Positions 42,654 to 51,265 of a DNA stretch of 64,000 nt are shown piece after piece. Within the stretch, counting starts at the first letter, position 1. Each line of letters starts with the position of its first letter. Under the pieces are notes generated by a model. That model was not told the origin of the DNA. It did no database searches and saw nothing but the letters and a program-made list of their open reading frames with translations. The position numbers and the translations under genes are program-made. This DNA is from Lacrimispora sp. 210928-DFI.3.58 (GTDB lineage Bacteria; Bacillota; Clostridia; Lachnospirales; Lachnospiraceae): NCBI RefSeq assembly GCF_020554865.1, contig NZ_JAJCIC010000008.1:62001-126000 (forward strand), given 5' to 3'.

Positions 42654-44162
42654 ATGGAAGGACAAAAAGAAAGGCTTAGAGTTGAGCACATTTCCAAAAC
42701 GTTTCCGGGAACAAAGGCTCTTACAGATGTTTCATTTTCCATTATGCCAGGAGAGGTACGCGCTCTTGTAGGAGAAAATGGGGCAGGAAAGTCTACCTTG
42801 ATGAATATCATAGGGGGAGTTCTGGAATGTGATATGGGAGAGGGAGCCATATACATTGATGGAGAAAAAATGGAATTCCGCATACCAACAGATGCAATTA
42901 AAGCAGGAATTGGATTTGTCCATCAGGAGTTAAGTATGTTTACACATTTGTCTGTAGCATACAATATATTCGCCGACAGGCTTCCAATGACAAAATATGG
43001 GACCATCGATAAGAGAAAATTGAATGAAGATGCGAGGAATCTGCTTAAGAATTTTTCGCTGACAGTAGATCCGGAAACCAAGGTTGGGGATCTGACAATA
43101 GGAAGCCAGCAGATGATCGAGATCGTCCGTGCAATCTCCCAAAACGCAAAAATAATTATTTTTGATGAACCGACATCCTCTTTATCAGAAAATGAAGTAG
43201 ATATGCTGTTTAAGATTATTGCCCAGTTAAAGGCGCAGCAGATCAGCATCATTTATATTACCCATAAAATGAGCGAGATCTTCCAAATCTGTGATTCCGT
43301 ATCGATTTTGAGAGATGGACATATGATCACGACCTTCCAATCAAAGGACGTTACAATGGAAGAGATCGTCAACAACATGGTAGGAAGAGAGATATCTGCC
43401 TATTATCCTGAGAAGAGCAGCGGTGTAGAAGGCGAGCTGCTGCGGGTCAGTGATCTGAAGCTGGGAAGCCGTTCAAAGCCCATAAGCTTTACCTTATATA
43501 GAAAAGAAATTTTAGGCTTTTACGGCTTGATTGGCGCCGGGCGGAGTGAAGCGCTTAAAGCGTTATGCGGAATCGATCCTAGGAGCTCCTGCGATATCTG
43601 GCTGAACGGGAAGAAAATCGTAGTCAAGTCCTATCAGGATGCATTGAAATACGGAATCACATATTTGACAGAGGATAGAAAAAAGACAGGAATATTTCCG
43701 GGATTATCTGTGTGTAAAAATATGTATGTTTCAAATATGTGCAAAGAGAAGGGCTTTTGGTTAAATGCGGCAGATGAAGACAGCAAGGCCGTGGAAGCGG
43801 TAGCTGTCCATGGGATAAAAACCAGCAGCATTGATGCGGCGATCAGCAGTTTAAGTGGAGGAAACCAGCAGAAGGTTCTTGTTGCAAGGTGCATGCGCGT
43901 TGAGCCGAAGGTATTGATTTTGGACGAGCCCACAAGAGGTATTGATGTGAATGCAAAGGCTGAGATCCACAAAAAGGTCAGGGCTTTAGCAGAGCAGGGA
44001 ATCGGTATTATTGTGGTTTCCTCTGAAATGCCGGAAATCATAGGGTTATGTGACCGTATCGTGATGATGAAGGACGGAGAACTTAGGGGGATCCTGTCAG
44101 GAGAGGAAATAGAGGAATATAATATCATCCAATATGCAACTGGTACAAATAAGATGCAATAG
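42654..44162 (+). CDS. ABC sugar-type importer ATP-binding protein (RbsA/MglA-like, two domains)
   Basis: A 502-residue protein with two fused ABC domains. The first has Walker A GENGAGKST, TIGSQQMIEIVRAIS as its signature region and Walker B IIIFDEPTSSL. The second has the degenerate P-loop GLIGAGRSEALKALCG, the signature LSGGNQQKVLVARCM and LILDEPTRGID. This asymmetry is normal in the CUT2 family (RbsA, MglA, XylG). It follows hyuA by 27 bp, with CGAGGAG, and supplies energy for the permease at 44174. Confidence 0.93.
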   Translation: MEGQKERLRVEHISKTFPGTKALTDVSFSIMPGEVRALVGENGAGKSTLMNIIGGVLECDMGEGAIYIDGEKMEFRIPTDAIKAGIGFVHQELSMFTHLSVAYNIFADRLPMTKYGTIDKRKLNEDARNLLKNFSLTVDPETKVGDLTIGSQQMIEIVRAISQNAKIIIFDEPTSSLSENEVDMLFKIIAQLKAQQISIIYITHKMSEIFQICDSVSILRDGHMITTFQSKDVTMEEIVNNMVGREISAYYPEKSSGVEGELLRVSDLKLGSRSKPISFTLYRKEILGFYGLIGAGRSEALKALCGIDPRSSCDIWLNGKKIVVKSYQDALKYGITYLTEDRKKTGIFPGLSVCKNMYVSNMCKEKGFWLNAADEDSKAVEAVAVHGIKTSSIDAAISSLSGGNQQKVLVARCMRVEPKVLILDEPTRGIDVNAKAEIHKKVRALAEQGIGIIVVSSEMPEIIGLCDRIVMMKDGELRGILSGEEIEEYNIIQYATGTNKMQ

Positions 44163-44173
44163 GAGATTGGCCA

Positions 44174-45133
44174 ATGAGAATAAATAAGAATATCTTGAAA
44201 AAGCGAGAGGTTTTGGTTTTGGGTGTCATTGCTGTCATCATGATCGTAATGGGTATGACGACTCAGACATTCCTTACTGTGAATAATATGATGAGCGTTG
44301 CGATCGGACTGTGCGGAGACGGCTTTCTGGCCCTGGCCATGACGTTTATTCTGATATCAGGACAGATCGATCTGTCTGTGGGAGCAGTCCAATGCCTGGC
44401 ATCTATGTTTATCGGGCAGATGTATATCTATTATGGGATGAATATCTGGCTTGCCACGCTGCTTGCCCTTCTTTTCAGCATGGTTTTGGGATGGATCACA
44501 GGCTCACTTGTGGCAAGACTGAACATTCTGCCGTTTATCATCACACTTGGTATGCAAGGTGTTGCCCGCGGATTGTGTTATGTTGTTTCCTCAGGAAATT
44601 CCATTCCCATAACAGGAGAAAGTGCTGCGGTCTTCCGGAAATTGGGTTCAGGCTATATTGGTAAGGTCCCCATATTCTTTATCCTGCTGATCATAGCTGC
44701 GATTATTTGCCAGTTCCTCTTGATGAAGACGAAATTTTTTGCAAAGGTGTATTTTGTCGGAAGTAATGCAAAAGCTGCAGAGCTGGCCGGCATTAAGGTA
44801 ACGAACACAAAAATCGCATTATATGTGATTTCGGCTCTGCTGGCTGCAATAGCAGGTGTGCTTTCAACGGCGAGGTTTGGAGTTTCTACTCCTACCTTAG
44901 GCCTGCAGGCAGAGGGACGAGCCATCACAGCGGCTGTTATTGGTGGAACCAGTATGGCAGGAGGTGAAGGAAATATCATTGGTTCCATCCTGGGATTGAT
45001 CATGATTCATTTATTTACGAATGCGCTGATCCAGCTGGGCGTTTCGGTGTATTGGCAGGATTTTGCCAGCAGTGCACTGTTGATCGTGGTTATTGTTTTC
45101 GATACAGTGAGCAAAAGAACAAAACGAAATTAA
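44174..45133 (+). CDS. ABC sugar-type importer permease (RbsC-like)
   Basis: A 319-residue permease with eight to ten segments. ALAMTFILISGQIDLSVGAVQCLASM is the CUT2 permease hallmark, and TAAVIGGTSMAGGEGNIIGSILGLIMI marks the C-terminal part. Homodimers form the channel for RbsA-type ATPases. It lies 11 bp after the ATPase and 11 bp before the binding protein. The substrate is shared with that protein. Confidence 0.92.
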   Translation: MRINKNILKKREVLVLGVIAVIMIVMGMTTQTFLTVNNMMSVAIGLCGDGFLALAMTFILISGQIDLSVGAVQCLASMFIGQMYIYYGMNIWLATLLALLFSMVLGWITGSLVARLNILPFIITLGMQGVARGLCYVVSSGNSIPITGESAAVFRKLGSGYIGKVPIFFILLIIAAIICQFLLMKTKFFAKVYFVGSNAKAAELAGIKVTNTKIALYVISALLAAIAGVLSTARFGVSTPTLGLQAEGRAITAAVIGGTSMAGGEGNIIGSILGLIMIHLFTNALIQLGVSVYWQDFASSALLIVVIVFDTVSKRTKRN

Positions 45134-45144
45134 AGGAGGGTAAT

Positions 45145-46203
45145 ATGAAGAAGGTATTGAGTATTGTTATGGCGGTTGTATTAGGGTGTGTGAGTATCAC
45201 TGGATGCAGTGCAAAAGCGAATGAGAGCGAAACAAGCAGCAGTACAGGCGCGGCAGCAGAGACAGCAGATAAAGAAGCAGTTGCGGGGGCTGCATTTGGA
45301 GGAGTTTCAAATCCTGGGGATCAGACCTATCTCTGGTGTTCCTACGAATCTACCGATGATTTTATGTTAATGGTCTATGAAGGATTTGAAGATTGTGGTA
45401 AAATGTTAGGTGTCAACACTGCTCATGTGGGATCCTCCCAGAATGACCTGACAGAATATATCAATACAGTAGAACGCGCGATTTCCATGGAACCTGACGG
45501 GATCGCAGTCCATGTATTTAATGCGGATGCTTATATTGATGTTATCAATAAGGCTGTGGATGGCGGTATCCCAGTCATTACAACAGGACCTGATTCACCG
45601 AACAGTAAGAGGATCTGTAATGTAGGCGTTGAGAATATCGAAGCGGGAGCATTTGGCGCAGAACGCTTGGGCGAAGCGATGAATGGAACCGGAAAGGTCC
45701 TGATACTGACGCGGGCCGGACAGAACAACAGTGAGCTTCGTGTTCAGGGATTTAAGGAAACGCTGGCTGAAAAATACCCAAGTATGGAAGTGGTGTCAGA
45801 GATCAGTGTAACAGCAGAAATTGCCGACCAGGCATCGAAAACAGCTGCAGCATTGACTGCAAATCCAGAGATTTCAGCAATCTTCTGTTCACTGGGAATA
45901 CAGGCAGTTGGCGCTTCCCAGGGCTGCGACCAGGTGGGAAGATCCGATATTACGGTCTTTGGTTTTGATAGAAATCCGGCACAGCTTGAGCTGGTAAAGG
46001 AAGGCAAGGTAATGGGTTCTATAGCCCAGGGCTGCTACAATATGGGATGGTGGGCCTGCATGGGGCTTTATATTGAGCATAATAATCTGCTGGGAGACAG
46101 GAATTTCCCGACCTTTATCAGTGCAGGAGTTTCTTATATTGACCAGAGTAATGTAGACAAAGAAATTGAGGAGTCAAATGCCCGCATTGCGGCAGCAAAA
46201 TAG
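45145..46203 (+). CDS. ABC importer substrate-binding lipoprotein (RbsB-like, periplasmic-binding-protein type I)
   Basis: A 352-residue binding protein. The start is ATG 45145 after AAAGGAGGG. The signal peptide ends with the lipobox ITGC (Cys21), followed by a Ser/Ala/Glu-rich linker. The fold is sugar-binding type I: VERAISMEPDGIAVHVFNADAYIDVINKAVDGGIPVITTGPDSPNS is the usual ligand-hinge region. FGFDRNPAQLELVKEGKVMGSIAQGCYNMG is the second hinge. Ligands are normally monosaccharides, but related proteins bind autoinducer-2, nucleosides or other polar rings; linkage to hyuAB argues for a non-sugar or N-containing compound (inference). Confidence 0.9.
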   Translation: MKKVLSIVMAVVLGCVSITGCSAKANESETSSSTGAAAETADKEAVAGAAFGGVSNPGDQTYLWCSYESTDDFMLMVYEGFEDCGKMLGVNTAHVGSSQNDLTEYINTVERAISMEPDGIAVHVFNADAYIDVINKAVDGGIPVITTGPDSPNSKRICNVGVENIEAGAFGAERLGEAMNGTGKVLILTRAGQNNSELRVQGFKETLAEKYPSMEVVSEISVTAEIADQASKTAAALTANPEISAIFCSLGIQAVGASQGCDQVGRSDITVFGFDRNPAQLELVKEGKVMGSIAQGCYNMGWWACMGLYIEHNNLLGDRNFPTFISAGVSYIDQSNVDKEIEESNARIAAAK

Positions 46204-47206
46204 AATGAATATTTACGATATTTCAAAAGAAGCAAATGTATCTACAGCAACAGTATCACGTGTCCTGAACGGGAATGCGAAGGTAAGCGAGAAGACCCGT
46301 ACTGCAGTATTGGAGGTAATACGAAGGCACGGCTTTCAGCCAAATGCAATTGCGCGGGGATTGTCCTTAAAATCCATGAATATGGTAGGAATTCTGGCAG
46401 CAGACTGCAAGGCGCCGTTCTTAGCCCAGGCGATCCATTATTTGGAGGATTTTCTGCGGGATAGGAATTACAGTACGGTCTTGTGCTGTACGGGCTATAA
46501 TGTAGAAGATAAGAAAAAACGGATGGAATTTCTGCTTGCGAAAAATGTGGATGCAGTGATACTGGTGGGTTCAGGCTTCGTGGATTGCGACGATTCCCAG
46601 AACCAGTATATACGCGATGTGGCAGACAGGATTCCGGTCATACTGATCAATGCCAGTATGTCATATCCAAATATTTACAGCGTTGCCTGTGACGACCGAA
46701 AGGCGGTATATGAAGCAACAGAATGGCTCTACAGAACAGGTTCGGAAAATGTATTGTTTATGTATAATCAGAAGTCTTACAGCGGCATCAGAAAGCTCGC
46801 CGGGTTTCATGAAGCGGCAAGAACATATGGAAAGGATTGGAATACATACAGCGTATTATGTCCGAACGAGATCACCAATGTACATGAGATAGCAGATTTC
46901 ATTGACAGCGTTTATGATACAGGACTCAAATTTGATGCGGCTGTGACTGCAGATGACAATTTGGCGGCTGGAATGGTGAAGTTCGGAAAGAGACATTTGA
47001 TTCCGATACCGGAGAAGCTCCGGGTGATAGGGTTCAACAATTCCTATATTACGGAATATTGCGAACCAGAATTGACTTCGATTGATAACCGCTTAGAGGA
47101 TTTGTGCAGATTATGCGTAGATGCAATATCTGGCCTTTTGGAACAAAATGTGATTCCGCATAATGAGATGCTTTCTGCAAAGATCATCTTTAGGGGGTCT
47201 ACTTAA
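46178..47206 (+). CDS. LacI family transcriptional regulator of the hyuBA-ABC operon
   Basis: A regulator with helix-turn-helix IYDISKEANVSTATVSRVLNGNAKVSEKTRTAV, hinge PNAIARGLSLKS and an effector domain (VGILAADCKAPFLAQAIHYLE onward). The ATG at 46178 has GAGGAG 4 nt before it and overlaps the binding-protein gene by 26 bp. An ATG at 46205, just after that gene's stop, gives a shorter and more typical N-terminus but lacks a ribosome site. It is the last gene of the operon and probably binds the tandem operators at 38678 and 38700. Confidence 0.9.
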   Translation: MPALRQQNRMNIYDISKEANVSTATVSRVLNGNAKVSEKTRTAVLEVIRRHGFQPNAIARGLSLKSMNMVGILAADCKAPFLAQAIHYLEDFLRDRNYSTVLCCTGYNVEDKKKRMEFLLAKNVDAVILVGSGFVDCDDSQNQYIRDVADRIPVILINASMSYPNIYSVACDDRKAVYEATEWLYRTGSENVLFMYNQKSYSGIRKLAGFHEAARTYGKDWNTYSVLCPNEITNVHEIADFIDSVYDTGLKFDAAVTADDNLAAGMVKFGKRHLIPIPEKLRVIGFNNSYITEYCEPELTSIDNRLEDLCRLCVDAISGLLEQNVIPHNEMLSAKIIFRGST

Positions 47207-47231
47207 ATAAGATATATGAAGCAACAAGTTG

Positions 47232-47264
47232 GGGCAGGATTCAAAGGAATCCTGCCCTATTATT
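47232..47264 (+). terminator. Intrinsic terminator after the hyuBA-ABC-lacI operon
   Basis: GGGCAGGATTC (47232-47242) pairs perfectly with GAATCCTGCCC (47247-47257), loop AAAG, followed by TATTATT. Stem and tail resemble those of the moeA terminator. Confidence 0.75.
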
Positions 47265-47280
47265 GGCTTTAATCAGAATA

Positions 47281-48024
47281 TTAGAAATCACATTTCGACA
47301 ATGCAGCCTCATCTGCCACAAGAGTCACATCATTGTGAAGCTGGAGAATGGAAGCAGGAACATGAGGAGTAACAGGTCCGTAGAGGACATCGCGGAGGAT
47401 CTGGGCTTTGTCCTCACCGCTTACGATCAGAAGGATCTTCTTTGCCTGCATGATGGTCTTGATTCCCATGGTGTAGGCCTGCTTGGGCACATCGTCAATG
47501 GTTGCAAAGAAGCGCTTGTTGGCCTCAATGGTGCTGGGAGTCAAGTCTACGCAGTGAGTTACCTTCTCAAAGGCAGCATCGGGCTCATTGAAACCAATAT
47601 GACCGTTGTGGCCCAGGCCCAAAAGCTGGAGATCGATTCCTCCCAGATCAGCAATGACCTTGTTGTAGCGGTCGCACTCCTTCTGGCTGTCGGGTTCTGT
47701 GCCGTCAGGAATGTTGGTGTTTGCCATGTTGATATTGATGTACTTGAAGAAATTGTTGTACATAAAATAGTAATAGCTCTGGTCGTTGTCCTTTGTGAGG
47801 CCCTTGTATTCATCCAGATTTACAGTCCGTACACTGGAGAAATCGAGATCGCCCTTATTGTACCAGTCAATGAGCTGTTTGTAGGTCCCGATAGGAGAGG
47901 AACCGGTCGCCAGTCCCAGCACGCAGTCAGGCTTCATGATGACCTGAGCAGAAATGATGTTGGCTGCTTTGCGGCTTAAATCATAGTAATCCTTTGCCTT
48001 GTAGATTCTCATAGTAATTGCCAC
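47281..48024 (-). CDS. nagB: Glucosamine-6-phosphate deaminase NagB
   Basis: A 247-residue enzyme that converts glucosamine-6-phosphate to fructose-6-phosphate and ammonia. LGLATGSSPIGTYKQLI is the phosphate-binding loop, TVNLDEYKGL contains the catalytic Asp, and GLGHNGHIGFNEP the active-site His and Glu. It is slightly shorter than E. coli NagB, lacking the allosteric C-terminal extension, as in Bacillus. GAAAGGTGG precedes the ATG. It stands alone with its own promoter; no nagA or amino-sugar transporter is adjacent. Confidence 0.95.
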   Translation of the reverse strand: MAITMRIYKAKDYYDLSRKAANIISAQVIMKPDCVLGLATGSSPIGTYKQLIDWYNKGDLDFSSVRTVNLDEYKGLTKDNDQSYYYFMYNNFFKYININMANTNIPDGTEPDSQKECDRYNKVIADLGGIDLQLLGLGHNGHIGFNEPDAAFEKVTHCVDLTPSTIEANKRFFATIDDVPKQAYTMGIKTIMQAKKILLIVSGEDKAQILRDVLYGPVTPHVPASILQLHNDVTLVADEAALSKCDF

Positions 48025-48079
48025 CTTTCTTACATGTGAAATACTGTTTTGGAAAAAATTTTCTTTATTTCTTAAATAT

Positions 48080-48108
48080 AGGATATCATTTTCTTAACAT
48101 ACTTTCAA
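48080..48108 (-). promoter_or_regulatory. Promoter for nagB
   Basis: On the minus strand, TTGAAA (48108-48103), a 17-bp spacer and TATCCT (48085-48080), followed by a second AT-rich TATATT. Confidence 0.5.
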
Positions 48109-48192
48109 GGGGTAAATGCATAAAATATTTATAAAAGCAGGAATGAATGTTCAAACACGCTTTTAGCCAGTAAGGGTGCGAGGAGTGAAAGT

Positions 48193-49824
48193 ATGATGAA
48201 TTATAGGAGATTAATATCCTATATCTATGCCTACGAGGGCGAGGTGAAGGGTAAAAATATCGGCTTTGCAAAGCTCGAATCCAGAAATGGGCAGTGCAAG
48301 CTTAGTGTGAATGTGAAAAAGGTGTATATGGGAAGCAGTGACTTAGGCGTCTACCTGCTTGCTCCCGGAAAAGAGATCTATCTGGGAAATATATTCATCC
48401 GCGGAGGAGCGGGAGAGTTCCGGGCCTCTGTGGCTGTGGAGAATGCAGCAGATTCCGGCTGCAGCATGGACAGGTGCTATGGGCTTACGATCCACGAAAA
48501 AAATGATAGCTGGAGGGCCTACACCACCATATGGGAGGATGCAGTTGCCCATGCAGCCGAGATCGAGCTCGCAGACCTGACTTCTCAGAACAGAGGAGAT
48601 TCCCAGTCTCAGATACATAAAAAGGTGGAGGAGCTGAACAGGGAGCTTGAGGCTGAGGAGAGACGGGAGGCAGAGCAGGCATCCCGGATGGACATGGCAG
48701 CAGAAGAAAATGCAGCAATGGATCAGGAACCTTCGGAGAATAAAGAGCCAGCGCCGGAAATGGGACAGCCAGTCCGAATGGAGGAAAACGAAGAGGCTGG
48801 AAGCAGTCGAGGGCGGGACATGATGCCGGAGGCAGTCCGGCAGCCAGAGGAAAATTTGGGCGGCCTGTCAGAGTGGTGGACGCAGATCGGATCAAATGAA
48901 CAGCTGGAACAGCCGCCGCAGCCAGCCGTCAACGGACAGCTGGAATTGCCGCCGCAGTCCGCGCCCAACGGACAGGAGGAACAGCCGCCCCAGCCAGCCG
49001 TCAACAGACAGGAGGAACAGCTGCCGCAGCCAGCCGTCAACGGACAGGAGGAACAGCTGCCGCAGCCAGCTGCCAACGGACAGGAGGAACAGTCCCTGCA
49101 GCCAGCTGCCAACGGACAGCAGGAACGGCCCCTGCAGCCAGCTGCCAACGGACAGGAGGAACAACCTCTGCAGTTAGCGCCCAACGAACAGGCGGAACAA
49201 ACTCTGCAGCCAGCCGCCAACGGACAGCAGGAACAGCCTCTGCAGCCTGCCGCCAACGGACGGGCGGAACAGCCGCCCCAGCCCGCGCCAAACGAGCGCT
49301 CGGAGCTGCAGCCGAAACCGGTTCAAACCGAACAGTCCGCCCAAGCTACTCCTCCCACCCTCCACCAGGAGGAGCCGGAGATGATCTTGGGGAATCCCAA
49401 GGAGCTTGAGCGTCTGGACTTAGAGGAGAGGCAGAATACGAGCCCCCAGGCCCTGTGGGACAGCTTCCGTAAGCGTTACCCTAAGATCCAGGCCTTTGAC
49501 AGTCCGGGAAGCTGTGAGATCCTGACGATTAAGCCTCAGGATATCGGTCTTCTCCCACGTGAGACATGGAATTATGGAAACAACAGCTTCCTTCTCCACG
49601 GATATTACAATTACAGATACCTGATCCTGGCGCGCGTGGGTGATGAGTCCCGCGGCCGTATCCGGTATATCCTGGGCGTTCCGGGGCATTATTACAGCAA
49701 TGAAAAATACATGGCATCCATGTTTGGCTTTCCTCATTTTGTGCTGTCAAAAAAGCAGCCGTCACAGGACGGCCGCTTTGGCTACTGGTATACCGATATC
49801 CGCATGGAGAACCAGGATACTTAG
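48193..49824 (+). CDS. Lachnospiraceae-type DUF protein with central 12-residue tandem repeats
   Basis: A 543-residue protein in three parts. Residues 1-125 form a compact domain (RLISYIYAYEGEVKGKNIGFAK...YLLAPGKEIYLGNIFIRGGAGEFRA) seen in uncharacterised proteins of this group. Residues about 130-236 are acidic and low in complexity. Residues 237-368 are eleven 12-residue repeats of the form QEEQPPQPAANG, plus a twelfth decayed one. Residues about 400-543 form a second domain (RYPKIQAFDSPGSCEILTIKPQDIGLLPRETWNYGNNSFLLHGYYNYRYLIL), which I believe corresponds to DUF6128. There is no signal peptide or membrane segment. Function unknown. Confidence 0.75.
   Translation: MMNYRRLISYIYAYEGEVKGKNIGFAKLESRNGQCKLSVNVKKVYMGSSDLGVYLLAPGKEIYLGNIFIRGGAGEFRASVAVENAADSGCSMDRCYGLTIHEKNDSWRAYTTIWEDAVAHAAEIELADLTSQNRGDSQSQIHKKVEELNRELEAEERREAEQASRMDMAAEENAAMDQEPSENKEPAPEMGQPVRMEENEEAGSSRGRDMMPEAVRQPEENLGGLSEWWTQIGSNEQLEQPPQPAVNGQLELPPQSAPNGQEEQPPQPAVNRQEEQLPQPAVNGQEEQLPQPAANGQEEQSLQPAANGQQERPLQPAANGQEEQPLQLAPNEQAEQTLQPAANGQQEQPLQPAANGRAEQPPQPAPNERSELQPKPVQTEQSAQATPPTLHQEEPEMILGNPKELERLDLEERQNTSPQALWDSFRKRYPKIQAFDSPGSCEILTIKPQDIGLLPRETWNYGNNSFLLHGYYNYRYLILARVGDESRGRIRYILGVPGHYYSNEKYMASMFGFPHFVLSKKQPSQDGRFGYWYTDIRMENQDT
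48901..49332 (+). repeat. 36-bp in-frame tandem repeat (11 good copies and 1 decayed)
   Basis: The units are exactly contiguous from 48901, each of the type CAGGAGGAACAGCCGCCGC followed by AGCCAGCCGCCAACGGA, with no spacers. Differences are mostly third-position or conservative; the last unit (49297-49332) is decayed. Copy number is likely to vary between strains by slippage. Confidence 0.9.
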
Positions 49825-49837
49825 TGCGCGGCACGCT

Positions 49838-50536
49838 CTAATAATCGATCCCCCTCAGAGCGGTCTGTCCCACATAGGGGCGGACCAGCTCTGCGAATTC
49901 CAGAAGCTCTTCCTTTGTAAAGCTGGAAAATGTTTCCGGAACAAGAACCTGTCCTGATTCTGAAAAATTTTGAAGATAATAATTCCCGCACCCCTTGATC
50001 CAGGGTCCTATCTGCCGGAAATCCTCCTTCGTATGAAGCCCCTTTACAGCAGTAGTGCGAAATTCATAGGCCACATTCCCGTTCAGCAAAAATCGGATAC
50101 TCTTGTTGATCTTTTCCATATCAATGCCCGGAACACCCGCCACCCTTCCATAATTGTCAGGCCCGGCCTTGATATCCATTGCCACAAAATCCAGCAATCC
50201 CTTTTCACACAGCATTTTTAAAACCTCCGGCCGGTAGCCGTTGGTATCCAGCTTTACCGCCAGTCCCAATTCTCGTATCTGGCAGATAAAGCTTTCAAGA
50301 TCCGGCTGAAGTGTCGGTTCCCCTCCTGTAATGCATACGCCCTCCAGGATCCGGCTCCGTTTTCTCAAAAAAGCCAGGATTTCCTCCGGACGATATTCCT
50401 CCTGCGTTTCAGCTCCCAGAAGGTCGCTGTTATGGCAGAAAGGGCACCGGAAATTACATCCGCCAGTAAAGATGGTAGCAGCCACTCTGCCTGGAAAATC
50501 CAGCAGAGTTGTTTTCTGCAGTCCGCATAATTTCAT
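49838..50536 (-). CDS. Radical SAM activating protein, anaerobic ribonucleotide reductase activase type (NrdG2-like)
   Basis: A 232-residue radical-SAM enzyme. TGGCNFRCPFCHN holds the CxxxCxxC cluster ligands (C27, C31, C34), and VCITGGEPTLQPDLESFI is the SAM-binding GGE region. The length and the MKLCGLQKTTLLDFPGRVAATIF start match the NrdG2 group (TIGR02495), usually called anaerobic ribonucleoside-triphosphate reductase activating protein. A glycyl-radical partner is expected, but no nrdD-like gene is in the window. It is monocistronic and divergent from tadA. Confidence 0.87.
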   Translation of the reverse strand: MKLCGLQKTTLLDFPGRVAATIFTGGCNFRCPFCHNSDLLGAETQEEYRPEEILAFLRKRSRILEGVCITGGEPTLQPDLESFICQIRELGLAVKLDTNGYRPEVLKMLCEKGLLDFVAMDIKAGPDNYGRVAGVPGIDMEKINKSIRFLLNGNVAYEFRTTAVKGLHTKEDFRQIGPWIKGCGNYYLQNFSESGQVLVPETFSSFTKEELLEFAELVRPYVGQTALRGIDY

Positions 50537-50641
50537 ATCTTTAACCTATACCTTTTTATTTTTAAATCTTTTCGAGCGTTACTATTTTTTATATAATGAG
50601 ACTATATCACAGAAGACCTACAAAAAAAAGAGGAAACGCAG

Positions 50642-51265
50642 ATGAAAAAGGAACGGAAAATCCAGGCACCCATACTGTCCCAAGAGGAAAAAGGCGAGGC
50701 CACCAGAAGAAAACGCTGGGAAATGCGCCAGGAAAAGAAACGTCTGGCTGCTGAAAAAGAAAAAGAACAGGCCCTTGCAAGGCAAAAAGAGGATGAGGCC
50801 TTTATGAAGGAGGCAGTAAAGCAGGCAAAAAAGGCAGCTGCTCTGGGTGATGTCCCCATTGGCTGTGTGATCGTCCGGGAAGGCACCGTCATTGCACGGG
50901 GCTACAACAGAAGGAATGCGGACAAGAGCGTGCTCTCCCACGCAGAGATCATTTCTATAAGAAAAGCATGTAAAAAGACAGGAGACTGGCGCCTGGAGGA
51001 CTGCACCATGTATGTTACGCTGGAGCCATGTCCCATGTGCGCCGGAGCCATTGTCCAGGCCCGTATCCCGCGGGTGGTCATTGGATGTATGAATCCAAAG
51101 GCAGGCTGCGCAGGCTCTGTGCTGGATATGCTCCATGAGCCGGGCTTTAACCATCAGGTGGAGACTGTCAGCGGAGTGGCAGAGAAAGAATGCTCCGATT
51201 TAATGAAAAACTTTTTTCAGGGTCTGCGCCGGCAACATAGGGAGGGATCAGAGGAGGGAGCGTAA
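50642..51265 (+). CDS. tadA: tRNA-specific adenosine deaminase TadA with basic N-terminal extension
   Basis: A 207-residue enzyme that converts A34 to inosine in tRNA-Arg(ACG). Zinc is held by His100, Cys130 and Cys133, and Glu102 in SHAEIIS is the proton shuttle; LEPCPMCAGAIVQARI is the hallmark. The usual start of TadA (DEAFMKEAVKQAKKAA) is at residue 51, so about 50 residues rich in Lys, Arg and Glu precede it; the ribosome site GAGG before the first ATG suggests this extension is real. TATAAT at 50592-50597 may be its -10. The 3' end overlaps the convergent LysR gene by 18 bp. Confidence 0.92.
   Translation: MKKERKIQAPILSQEEKGEATRRKRWEMRQEKKRLAAEKEKEQALARQKEDEAFMKEAVKQAKKAAALGDVPIGCVIVREGTVIARGYNRRNADKSVLSHAEIISIRKACKKTGDWRLEDCTMYVTLEPCPMCAGAIVQARIPRVVIGCMNPKAGCAGSVLDMLHEPGFNHQVETVSGVAEKECSDLMKNFFQGLRRQHREGSEEGA

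Noticed and set aside
45052..45144. Longer N-terminus for the RbsB-like protein
   Set aside because: It overlaps the permease gene; AAAGGAGGG and a proper lipoprotein signal peptide support ATG 45145.
48901..49332. CRISPR array
   Set aside because: Units are contiguous with no unique spacers, stay in the reading frame of a protein, and no cas genes are present.
48723..49365. Several open frames on both strands across the 36-bp repeat
   Set aside because: They arise because the repeat lacks stop codons in other frames; their products are simple Cys/Ser/Leu or Arg-rich repeats.
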